Below, piece after piece: positions 37,054 through 46,587 of a DNA stretch of 64,000 bases. Within the stretch, counting starts at the first letter, position 1, and each line of letters starts with the position of its first letter. The notes below the pieces were generated by a model. That model did not search any database. It saw only the letters and a program-made list of their open reading frames with translations, and was not told the DNA's origin. Both the position numbers and the translations under genes were made by a program. The stretch is from Nissolia schottii. Lineage: Eukaryota > Streptophyta > Magnoliopsida > Fabales > Fabaceae. Where the stretch lies: the NCBI GenBank assembly GCA_003254905.1, contig QANU01067059.1, positions 6,684 through 70,683 of the forward strand. The letters are read 5' to 3'.

Positions 37054-39227
37054 TTAGTCTCTCCATCGATGTCCGCAGTTTGGGTTGCAGCAGACGAAAA
37101 AAAGACACATTCCTTCTTCACCTCTGGATGTTGCCTGCATACATTAAAAAAACTTGGACCCATAAGTAATCTGAATACTGTTTCGGAACATGCAGCTTTG
37201 AGTTGTTTTCCAAATAAATGCATTCAAAACAGCAGCAAAGAAAAGAGCGTCATTTCTTCAGTGCCGTTTTAAAGGAAAGCATGACATTTTGGATTCAAAG
37301 GTTTACGTTGAAACTTCTTCCACCCACACAACATAGCTGCCTTACTTTTGCAGAGAATATGAATGCTTTCAGAGTTCATAGGTTTGAGTGCAGCATGGAC
37401 AATTGCGGTTGCTTGTGCTCAGTTAAGGAACTAAGTTAGCATTTTGAACAAGAGAAAGTAATTTATATAAAACCAAATTACTTCCTATGTATCAAAAGAA
37501 AACCCCTATTTGTTTATTATTTTGAGGACTTACTGCAGAAAGACAGAGAAAATGATCATGGGTTTCAGCAGGCAACCTTGAACCACGAATACTACAACAA
37601 TGTATACTAGATAGGCCTCAGAAGCCAAGCTGAATAAGAGTCAAACTTGTTCGAGCTAATGAATGCCATTGCAACAAAACAAGATGAAGCTGAACAAATT
37701 TCTCATGCGATGTGAAGTCTAAATTTGCCTCCTAGTATATATGCAATTGTCAACTTTAACCCTAAATAGTTCATGTTGGGATTTGATAACTTAAGCAGCT
37801 CAAAGCATAATATTTGTACACTTCTACACATTATCAAATTGCCAAGACTTAAACATAGTCAATAATGCAGAACCATTTAGGCTGAGGTTTGAATTAGAGA
37901 CAAATCATTCACTATTTAACACCGACCAGTGACAAGCTTTTGTTCACAAAGAAAATACTTTTTTTTTTTTTGCCGTTCTCCTTCTGCAATTCACACTTCT
38001 ACAAAACTAAAAGGGAAAAGGTTGAAACTAACTGGCAATATTTGTGTTATACTGCAAAATAAACTCATATTTGTCATCAAATCCATATGACTCTATATCC
38101 CATCATTCCATGGGCACACAGAACAAGGTAGCATCCCTTAATTGAGGAATTAACATTCCACTTATGAGCAAGAAACTCATTTGAGGTTTGTAGCATTGCT
38201 CTAACCTTGGCATGAAACACCTATCTTCCCCTTAAACATCTTAATACCAACTCAACAAAAGCAATTATTCGAGTGTCATGTAGTCAGTAGTCAGTGTGCA
38301 CAGCAAGGACTTTTACCTGGAAGAAGACGGCTTCTCCATGGTTGCATTGAGTGCAGCGAACCCCCTTGGTGCGAGGAAGAGTCGGATCCAAAGCTACATT
38401 CTGCGGCGTCTGAGTGCCCTCTCCAACAGAATGATGTATCTTAGTCCTATACACAATGTTGTTTTCAGCAACCTCCTGAACAAACAAGTCAAACAACCAG
38501 TCAACCAAGCACATTATCCCAACTATGTTGCAGATTCACATCAGAACTAGAAAAATGTGGTCACAGCCAACACCATATTCCAACTTGCAACATGAAAAGA
38601 GAAATTCTTACCTAGACACAAATAGGTACACTCACAGTAAAAATAGGTTCTACTAACTTTATTTTGGATACACTTAACTTATTTCTAGGTCCCACTAACT
38701 TCTGTGTGTGCGAAGAATAACATGATACACTTGTGTCTATACAAGAATTTCCCACACAAAAATGTACCACTTTCAGCCCTTGATTACTCTCTACTTGAAA
38801 CTGAAATTAGTTGCTTTCGATCAGTGATTCGGTAAACAAAATTGAAAAAGAAATGATTTTTTTGGTAAAAAATTGATGCTTTCTATCAATGGTTTGGTTA
38901 AAAGAGCTGAATTTGGGGGTAAAATGTAGTTGCTGGGCATCATTGGATTTGGTGGGCAAAAGGGGGGAAAAGGGAACCTCGTGATTGCAGTTGCGGCAAG
39001 CGTAGAGGAGAATCCTGAGCTCCTTGTCTTCCTTAGGGTACATAATGTTATCGCTGAAACCAAACCCCAATCCAATCCAATTTGTGAGTAATTGTCACTG
39101 AAAAGCACTTCCAACAAATAATAATGAGTGAGAATCGGAAGAGGGAAAAATAGGGTACCAACCACTCGCTGCAAAATTTCATGGTACTCAGGTTGCGAAT
39201 GGAAGAAGAAGAAGAAGAAGACGACAT
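37054..39227 (-). CDS. NRPB9: RNA polymerase subunit RPB9, copy B (divergent start)
   Basis: Paralogue of copy A, same strand and same exon structure (minus): 39227-39163, 39053-38978, 38475-38317, 37134-37054; 126 aa from the first ATG. Both zinc ribbons keep their Cys residues (FCSEC, CRNC, CTQC, VCCNPNC) and the end is CGHRWRD. The ancestral start (MSTMKFC in copy A) has become CTG. Translation must begin either at an upstream ATG (39227), which turns the leader (TCT)n repeat into a run of eight Ser ([15 protein letters not shown]...), or at the next ATG (39182), giving MKFC directly. Linker residues also differ from copy A ([14 protein letters not shown] against [14 protein letters not shown]), more than expected for such a conserved subunit, which suggests relaxed constraint or a new role. 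Intron 3 lacks the MITE of copy A. Both copies could contribute RPB9; expression is unknown. Confidence 0.88.
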
Positions 39228-39626
39228 GCTTGATGATCCCTCTCTGCTACTTTTAGCAGGCTCGGGGTTTTGTCTGCTACTTCACTCTGCTTGACAGAAC
39301 AATTTCATTGAATTAACTTTGATGCAACCCCTAAAATTTTGTACAATATTTATTTGGGTAATATGCATCTAATGTTTGGTAAAGTAAGCATCCCACCCTC
39401 AAATTATTGAAAAATTATACCCCACCCCATTTTATCTTAAGCCAAATCACCTATGTTTTTAACTAATTTTTTTTTAAATTTAAAAAAAAAACTATTAACC
39501 ATAAGAAGCTACTATCAAAAAAAAATTATTAAATATAAATAGATTTTTTTTATAACACAGATCGATTTTTTAAATTATAAATTGATTTTTGTCTAAAACA
39601 AAAAATAGGATAAGGGCATTGCTAAT

Positions 39627-39814
39627 GTTGCTACTACTACCACAACTACTATTGCTAATGTTGCTGCTACTGCTACTGCTACTGCTACTATTGCTACTAC
39701 TGCTACTGCCACCACTGCCACTGCCACCACCACTACTACTACTACTACTACCACTACTACTGTTACTGCTACTGCTACTACTATTGCTCCTGCTACTACT
39801 GCTTCTACTACTAC

Positions 39815-39877
<63 letters not shown>

Positions 39878-39938
39878 CACCACCAAATTGCATCATGCGG
39901 TCAATTAATAGTTATTATTATTATTATTATTATTATTA
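39627..39938. repeat. Compound trinucleotide repeat (TAC/TGC/TTA)n
   Basis: An imperfect run of CTA/CTG/CCA triplets passes into a pure (ATT)n tract (about 39813-39877) and, after a short gap, another (TTA)n tract (39909-39938). Further ATT/AAT runs occur at about 40790-40975. The long open frames here on both strands (poly-Leu, poly-Asn/Ser, poly-Ile/Val) are products of the repeat. Confidence 0.95.
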
Positions 39939-39949
39939 TAAACTTGTTG

Positions 39950-41000
39950 TTGTGAAAATATATGATAAGAGTATTCAAGTAAAATCATCACAGGGATTTT
40001 CAAGGATAATGAAAAGGTCGAAAGAAAAGCCTTATTGATGCAACCAAGGATAGACATTTTTGAGAAGTTCATAGTCGACAATGTTAGTCGGCCATGAGTA
40101 GTTAAGAAAGTTGGAATCGACCAAATGGACAAGTGCACGAAGGAAATATTCCTTGACTTTTCCCTTAACTAAGAGTTAGCAGACAACTATTAAGAATTCA
40201 AGAGTAAGGAATGAACCGACCCAAATTGATGATCATACGCAACCCCAATCAAACCTTAGATGAAATTGGAATGTTAAATAAAGGACTCGACCTTTCAAAC
40301 TGCCAAGGTACAATGAGTTTGAGAAGAAATCGAGTTCGACTCGCAAGTTACCCACATCAAGGCTCGTCCACTAACAACGTTGGTGGTTACAAAGAACATG
40401 TATAACTTTACAAGGGTAGCAACCATCCACTTTGCGGAAAATAAGAAAGGTGAGAAAAGTGGAGTTGTGAGAATCAAACTGCAACCGTCCGGGAAGACAT
40501 GTGGCAAGCAAGCAAGAGGGCCACTCAAGGCTATAAATAGGTAAATAGGGACGCCCATAAAAGAAAAAAACAGGAATTTTACTTGCGAAGAATTCTCAAA
40601 GTCTTAACAATTTAAGTAGATTTCTCATTTCCTTTTCTTTATTTATTCTTCTTGATTTGCTTAATTTTCTTTTCTTTTAGTTTATTTCTTTAATAATTTA
40701 AGTTTATTTCATTGTATTTTTTCTACAATCCTTGTACCAAACACTATTTGTTATTTCAGTAAACAATGATTGTTGTTTTTAACATTTTTCATTAATAATA
40801 ATAATAATAATTTATAATATTAATAATAAAAGTATTATTATTATTATAAACTATTTTTATTATAAACTGTTATTATTATTAACGAAAACTATTATTATTA
40901 TTACTATTATCCCTATTATTGTGATTATTATTAATAGTACTATTATCCCTATTATTATTATTATTATTATTTATTTTATTTATTTATCTTGTAATTTACT
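39950..41000 (+). mobile_element. Possible LTR-derived remnant
   Basis: Sequence of intermediate GC content with a TATA-like CTATAAATAG near 40531-40540, followed by a leader-like stretch and T-rich DNA, recalls the promoter part of a plant LTR. It leads into the plant-mobile-domain fragment at 41091. No matching second LTR, primer-binding site or target duplication is visible, so this is a weak assignment of an old fossil. Confidence 0.25.
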
Positions 41001-41090
41001 TTTTTCCTGCAGGAATAGCATAAAGTTTTGTGACCTAGAACTGGATGTATTGACCCGCCCATTGATCTTATAATCCCACATTTTATACAT

Positions 41091-41567
41091 GTGGGTCTAT
41101 TTTACGCATCTATAATCCACTATCCTCGAAAGAAATTGGTGCTTGTCAGTACACTTGTGGAGGGGTGGAGACTAGAGACCCACGCATTCCATTTACCCCA
41201 CAGAGAGTGTGCGGCCATGTTAGAGGATGTTGCAATCTTGTTAGGTCTTCGGATTGATGACGAACCCATCACCGATCCAGATGTAACATTTGATATTGTC
41301 AGCCTGTTAAATTTGTGTCATACTACATTTGGAAGGATTCCTGTTGTGGAAGACGTTAACGGATCATTCATATCCACTATTTGGTTAGATCTCCACTTTG
41401 GAATGACCATATGGGAAGATGCCAATGACTTTGATCCGCAACAAGTAACAGAGTGGCATGCACGTGAGTACATGTTTCGGTTGCTTGCACATGTATTTGT
41501 ACTTGCTTGCCGATTTCAGCTGTCCTTGCTATGTTGCAATGGAACTTGTGTTGTACTTCACACGTAA
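41091..41567 (+). pseudogene. Plant mobile domain (PMD) fragment
   Basis: 158 open codons. Residues about 20-100 match the conserved core of the plant mobile domain (aminotransferase-like, MAIN/MAIL1 family): LVEGWRLETHAFHLPHREC (the family has LVERWRPETHTFHLP-GE), then LEDVAILLGLRIDDEPITD. Downstream, the W-rich second half of the domain is only partly present and the frame ends in unrelated sequence. The domain occurs in host silencing factors (MAIN, MAIL1) and in plant transposable elements. This copy lies next to repeat-rich DNA and is only part of the usual 350-600 residue protein, so a transposon-borne or decayed gene fragment is most likely. Confidence 0.65.
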
Positions 41568-41808
41568 GTGTGAAACAAATCAGTGGATGTGTGGCACAAA
41601 AACCTAATGAAAAAGTACCCAAAGTTTAACATAAAGATAAGATCATAGTAAATTATACTCTGAAATTATTATTCTTTTCCTTTTACATCATAAAAACTAC
41701 ATAAAATATAGACAAGTCACCAATACTATTCTCTAAAAACCCTACCTTGCCCATCATATTTTATTCAACTTAAAATTGAAACTAACAAACAACAAAGCCC
41801 AAAACATT

Positions 41809-42742
41809 TCATTCCCACTCCCACTCTTCTGCCTCCTTGCCACTGCCACTACCACTACCATTACCATTAGCCGAAAGTAGTTGACTGCGCATGCCACTAT
41901 TCTTGAATAGGTACAGCGTAGAAGCCTCCATCTGACCATCCATATTCCCCCTTATCTTAGAAATAACTTTCTTAGTATAATCCATCGTCAGCTTCACAGG
42001 CCCTTCCACCTCAACACCCAACCCACCCCTCTTGTTATTGGTCACTTTGACCGCCACATTAAAAGTCAACTCATCGTCAATGACAAAAGCGTGCGTGCCC
42101 TTCACGCTCTCCACGAACTCCGCGTGTCCCTTCTTCTTCTTAACCAAGGTGAAGCAACTCCCAGAACCGGTCTCGCGACAAACGTAACAGACGAGCTCCG
42201 TGTCTGGCAAAGGCGGCACGCAATAACTCTCCTTAAAGGAATCGTACGAACCCGCGAGCTTAGTGTTAACGTTACACAAGACACCGTGCCTGTTAAGAAA
42301 CATATTAAATAATAATCAATTGTCTGATCTGCTCATCTTTCGAAAGAGATGGCAACTTAACATATGTCAGAACTATTATATATGACTAATTATGGGTCTA
42401 AGAGTTTGATGGAACTTTTGGAAGGAACACGGTAGCTTGACAATACCTATCATCCCTTATGACGCGGAGGGTCAAGTTGGCGCATGAGCCTCTGCCGTTT
42501 TCTTCGGAGAGTTTGAGGTGAACGACGTTGCCGCGGCCGGCGCAGCCCATCTCGATTATGACCAATGAGAGGTGTCTTTTCCCGATGGTGTATGTGATGC
42601 ACCTTTCCACGGAGAACACGCCGGATTTGCCCTCCATGGCTTTCTGCATTGTGGTGTTGACTTCCAGTGGGGGACTACCGGGTTTGAGCTTGATGAGGCT
42701 CTTGTTGTTGCCGCTCCCTTGCATTATGTGGCTGTGTTTCAC
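41809..42742 (-). CDS. Uncharacterised two-exon plant protein (258 aa)
   Basis: Two exons (minus): 42742-42447 and 42289-41809, joined in phase across a GT-AG intron of 157 bp that splits an Arg codon. I do not recognise the family. The protein looks soluble, with mixed beta-type sequence (FSVERCITYTIGKRHLSLVI, GCAGRGNVVHLKLSEENG), several Cys (CRETGSGSCF), the segment HAFVIDDELTFNVAVKVTN, and a low-complexity Gly/Ser tail followed by acidic EAEEWEWE at the end. Its GC content is higher than the surroundings, as expected of an expressed gene. A TATA box lies so close (about 34 bp before the ATG) that the second in-frame ATG (42724) may be the real start. Coding potential is supported by a long frame on both sides of a consensus intron; function unknown. 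Confidence 0.7.
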
Positions 42743-42775
42743 AATTGATGCTGCCTTTTGCAGAATTTGCTCGTT

Positions 42776-42783
42776 TATTTATA
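42776..42783 (-). promoter_or_regulatory. TATA box of the two-exon gene
   Basis: TATAAATA on the minus strand (context CTATAAATAAACG), 34 bp upstream of the first ATG at 42742. With initiation about 30 bp downstream of the TATA box, the leader would be only a few bases for that ATG and about 25 bases for the ATG at 42724. Confidence 0.55.
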
Positions 42784-42894
42784 GATGAAAAATTGAAACC
42801 ATGGTACTGATTCTCGGCGTGAAATGAAAGCGTGGCATTTATAAAATTATTCGAGTCATCTACTAGATAAGGGTGAATAAAAAAAAAAAAAAAT

Positions 42895-43654
42895 NNNNNN
42901 NNNNNNNNNNNNNNNNNNNNNNNNNNNNNNNNNNNNNNNNNNNNNNNNNNNNNNNNNNNNNNNNNNNNNNNNNNNNNNNNNNNNNNNNNNNNNNNNNNNN
43001 NNNNNNNNNNNNNNNNNNNNNNNNNNNNNNNNNNNNNNNNNNNNNNNNNNNNNNNNNNNNNNNNNNNNNNNNNNNNNNNNNNNNNNNNNNNNNNNNNNNN
43101 NNNNNNNNNNNNNNNNNNNNNNNNNNNNNNNNNNNNNNNNNNNNNNNNNNNNNNNNNNNNNNNNNNNNNNNNNNNNNNNNNNNNNNNNNNNNNNNNNNNN
43201 NNNNNNNNNNNNNNNNNNNNNNNNNNNNNNNNNNNNNNNNNNNNNNNNNNNNNNNNNNNNNNNNNNNNNNNNNNNNNNNNNNNNNNNNNNNNNNNNNNNN
43301 NNNNNNNNNNNNNNNNNNNNNNNNNNNNNNNNNNNNNNNNNNNNNNNNNNNNNNNNNNNNNNNNNNNNNNNNNNNNNNNNNNNNNNNNNNNNNNNNNNNN
43401 NNNNNNNNNNNNNNNNNNNNNNNNNNNNNNNNNNNNNNNNNNNNNNNNNNNNNNNNNNNNNNNNNNNNNNNNNNNNNNNNNNNNNNNNNNNNNNNNNNNN
43501 NNNNNNNNNNNNNNNNNNNNNNNNNNNNNNNNNNNNNNNNNNNNNNNNNNNNNNNNNNNNNNNNNNNNNNNNNNNNNNNNNNNNNNNNNNNNNNNNNNNN
43601 NNNNNNNNNNNNNNNNNNNNNNNNNNNNNNNNNNNNNNNNNNNNNNNNNNNNNN
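42895..43654. other. Assembly gap (760 N)
   Basis: Unresolved bases flanked by poly(A) on the left (about 42880-42894) and an (AT)n run on the right (43655-43682), so the missing DNA is probably low-complexity. Single N positions also occur in a poly(G) run near 45161 and in a poly(A) run near 48817. The 270-codon frame across the gap is meaningless. Confidence 0.99.
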
Positions 43655-43682
<28 letters not shown>

Positions 43683-43685
<3 letters not shown>

Positions 43686-45458
43686 TTTATATATCTTATG
43701 TCGATTTCTCGACTGAGTGAATTTTGAAATACTTCAAACTGACAATTGATCTTACAAACACTTTGGGTTCATCGATTCAATGATCCAACTCGATTAACCC
43801 AAAACAACTTCAAGTCAAGTCGAATCAACTGGTTGAACGAGTTACCCAACTCATTGTACACCCCTATCCGTGGTCGTGGTTCAATATTGTGGATCGGTTG
43901 AGGATTAAATTCACCATTGGGCATCTTAATGAAACATTAAGTTATTGAAGAAAAACAAGTTTTAAATAACTCGATTTTTACATAAAAGTTATGTTCGTTT
44001 GAAATGGAAAAAGATCACTTTATAATTATTTTTTTTTAATGTTTTCTTATTATCAACACCATTACATGTCTCATTTTCTTCTTTTAAGATATTGAGAAAT
44101 CATTCAATCACTCGTTACATAGTTCTTTATGATATTTATAGCAGAAATAATTATTTCAATTGATGAACAATTGATAGATTGCTTAATTTCAAAAGAAGAA
44201 ACATAAATTAATAAATGACACGTGTTCTTGTTTTAACGAACTTACTGTCAATCAACCTTACATTTGAGAATTTATTAGAATCTAAACCCACGTGATACGC
44301 GGAGATATAAAATTAATGTATAATTGCATTCATTAAGGCTTTTTAACTTCATATGCTATTCAACATACATTTTTGAATACTAAGTTGCTAGTTAAAAAGC
44401 TTCATCTACTATTCAAGTGTAAAAAGTTAAGTGGAAAAGAACTTAATGAATAAAATTGACCTAAGCTATCTAACTTCCCCTTATAAATTTAAGCAAGTTT
44501 TATAAAAAAAGGTAGCTCAATGTTTATCTCTATAAAATAATTGTTAAGCTCTTTAAGTTGTTTATCAATCACTTTATATATAAAATAGTTTAACTTGAAA
44601 TGGTGCAAATTCAACATCATTTGTTTAAGTTGTATCGGAAGTAGAGATGATTTTTCCTACTCAAAGAACTCCATACTTCAACACAAGTATCACACCCATG
44701 AAAGCATACCAAAACCCAAATAAACACGAGGATCATACCGTTCACATATCTTAGAGTATCCTTACCCTTAGTTTCCAAACTTCTAAGGCATGGAATCTGC
44801 TCTTGCCTCTTTGCTCTGCAGCCACTTTCACGGTCAATTTTATAACTTAATGAAGCTTGTTACATATAATTCATCTAAGAAATCTAAACGCCCAAGCCTT
44901 CCCTCCAGGTCTTATGCCATGACCGGTAGTTGGAAACTTATGAAAAAGATCACTCATGAGCACTTTATGTATTTGTATTTTTTTAAAATTAAATAAAAAA
45001 AAAATTTAAGTGAAGGACATAATTTTTTTTCCCTTCTATTTGTTACTTTTTCTATTGAAAGTCATTAATGTTAAATGAATAGGGTAGTGACACGTGGAGT
45101 AATCATTAATGTAATTGATTTTGAAATTTATATATATGTGTGTGTTTTGGGGGGGGGGGGNAGGATGTTTAATTAAAAAAAGGGACCAATAACTTTTAAG
45201 CATTTGACAACAGGAGAAGGCTTAAATGAGCTGGGTAAAATCTGGTGCATGATGCACCTTGACCAAAAAAGTAAGGTGTATGATGCAATTATGTCTTTGT
45301 AGCCGTTGATGTGTCATATATCTTCATCTATGGTTCAGATTAATCATTTGTTTTAACTTGCAACCTATTGACCTATTACCAATCTTGGATTCGTTTGGCT
45401 TTGCTTCCCCTTCCCTTCTCCACCGTCCTCCCGCCGCCGCCGCCACCGCCACCGCCAC
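43683..45458. other. Intergenic DNA with an old TIR-like fragment
   Basis: AT-rich. Around 43740-43870, phrases such as GATCCAACTCGATTAACCC and, on the minus strand, AGGGGTGTACAATGAGTTGG recall the end of a hAT-type MITE (CAGGGGTG... ends), but the partner end is not visible and may lie in the gap. A 68-codon frame at 44790 has no supporting signal. A poly(G) run is at about 45149-45160. Confidence 0.35.
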
Positions 45459-45740
45459 ATGGCCAAGGGCCACAAGTTCACCACCAGCCGAAGCAAACGC
45501 TTCCTCGAAACAGTCTACGCTTAGGGATCCACTGTCGTAGATTCGTTGGAGCTCCGGGAAGAGGATGTGTGGTCCACGACAGAATACCATGAACGTCAGG
45601 TCACTGTCTCTGGGCGAGTGGGAGCCACGCGCAGCTTTATGGCGCAGGATCTCCCACAAGAGGGCTCAACCACCACGCGGAAGGCCTTTCCCTCGCATTC
45701 GAGGATTCGTTGTGTCGTCAATCTTCCAGATCTATTGTGA
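45459..45740 (+). pseudogene. S40-like (DUF584, senescence regulator) relic
   Basis: From an ATG at 45459 the frame reads MAKGHKFTTSRSKRFLETV, closely matching the N-terminus of S40-family proteins (MAKGRKLTTSRSERFLG...), then meets a stop at 45522. The same frame continues with LELREEDVWS (family motif ELxEEDVW), later VSGRVGATRSF, and ends after IRCVVNLPDLL, similar to the family's VNVPDWS. At about 93 codons it is shorter than a full S40 protein (about 150-180 aa) and lacks the C-terminal acidic block. S40 proteins are small nuclear-targeted, senescence- and stress-linked factors. The in-frame stop and missing C-terminus indicate a decayed or truncated copy. A (CCG)n-rich stretch lies just upstream. 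Confidence 0.6.
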
Positions 45741-46587
45741 CACGGCTCCTTTAGATTATTTTTTTTCCCAAATAAAGTTTCATGAAAATCAATCATGTTT
45801 GATAAAAATAGATAAATAAATAAATAAGCAAAAGCTTCTATGGTGTAATTTAAGTTGTTTTGGTTTAAGAAAACAGTAGCTAAATTTTTAGCATTATTGA
45901 GATGAGCTTTTTGCTTTTCTGATTAAAATTTGTTTTTTACATCGTTTTACCAAATTAATCCTTAGAATGGAATATTATATGGTGTAAATAAACTATTCCA
46001 TATCCTCTTTAGTAATTTTCTATACAAAAGCCATTTTTTTATACAACCCAACCAAAAATAGATTCCCTTCCAATCACTTTTCAGTTAAAATATCCAATTT
46101 CACCTAATCCATTATATAAAAAAGTAACTATTAAAATTAGTGATTATTAAAACAAGTGTTATGCTCTAGTTTCTTTGTTGAAAATTTTTGTGAAAAATTT
46201 AAGAACTAATGGCACTGTTGCCTTTCCCCTGGCAAGCTAAAATTTAAATTCTCTCTCTTACGAGATTGTGTTATATTTTTGCACTAATACAATCCGAGAA
46301 AAAGATACAAACCAAACCGCCCTTGAGGAAAAAAGGAAGGTTGTGCATTATCCACGACTCACGAGTATGTTGTAGAGCTAAATACCATTTTCCTCTACAA
46401 AATCACGAGTTATTTAGGAGAAAATAGGTAAAAGACCCCAAAAGAATTTAAAAGCTCTTGTTGACTAGGAGGGAAAAATTTAAAAGGAGATCCTTGCAAG
46501 TTTATCTTAACTCTTATCTAGCAGTAACAATTTCAGAAGAAAGAGAGGTCACTAATATTAAAAGCCAATAACAACAGGGGAAACCAT
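45741..46587. other. Intergenic DNA
   Basis: AT-rich sequence without ORFs or clear repeats. The part next to 46587 should contain the 3' untranslated region of the OEP16-2 gene. Confidence 0.5.

Noticed and set aside
39570-40038. Long open frames of poly-Leu, poly-Asn/Ser and poly-Ile/Val
   Set aside because: They are translations of a trinucleotide repeat in different frames and on both strands.
42873-43685. 270-codon frame
   Set aside because: Almost entirely unresolved bases; it spans the assembly gap.
44790-44996. 68-codon frame on the plus strand
   Set aside because: No domain, no clear promoter and no conservation clue; in AT-rich DNA such a frame occurs by chance.
45324-45659. 111-codon minus-strand frame
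   Set aside because: It is antisense to the S40-like relic, whose sense frame has real family motifs.
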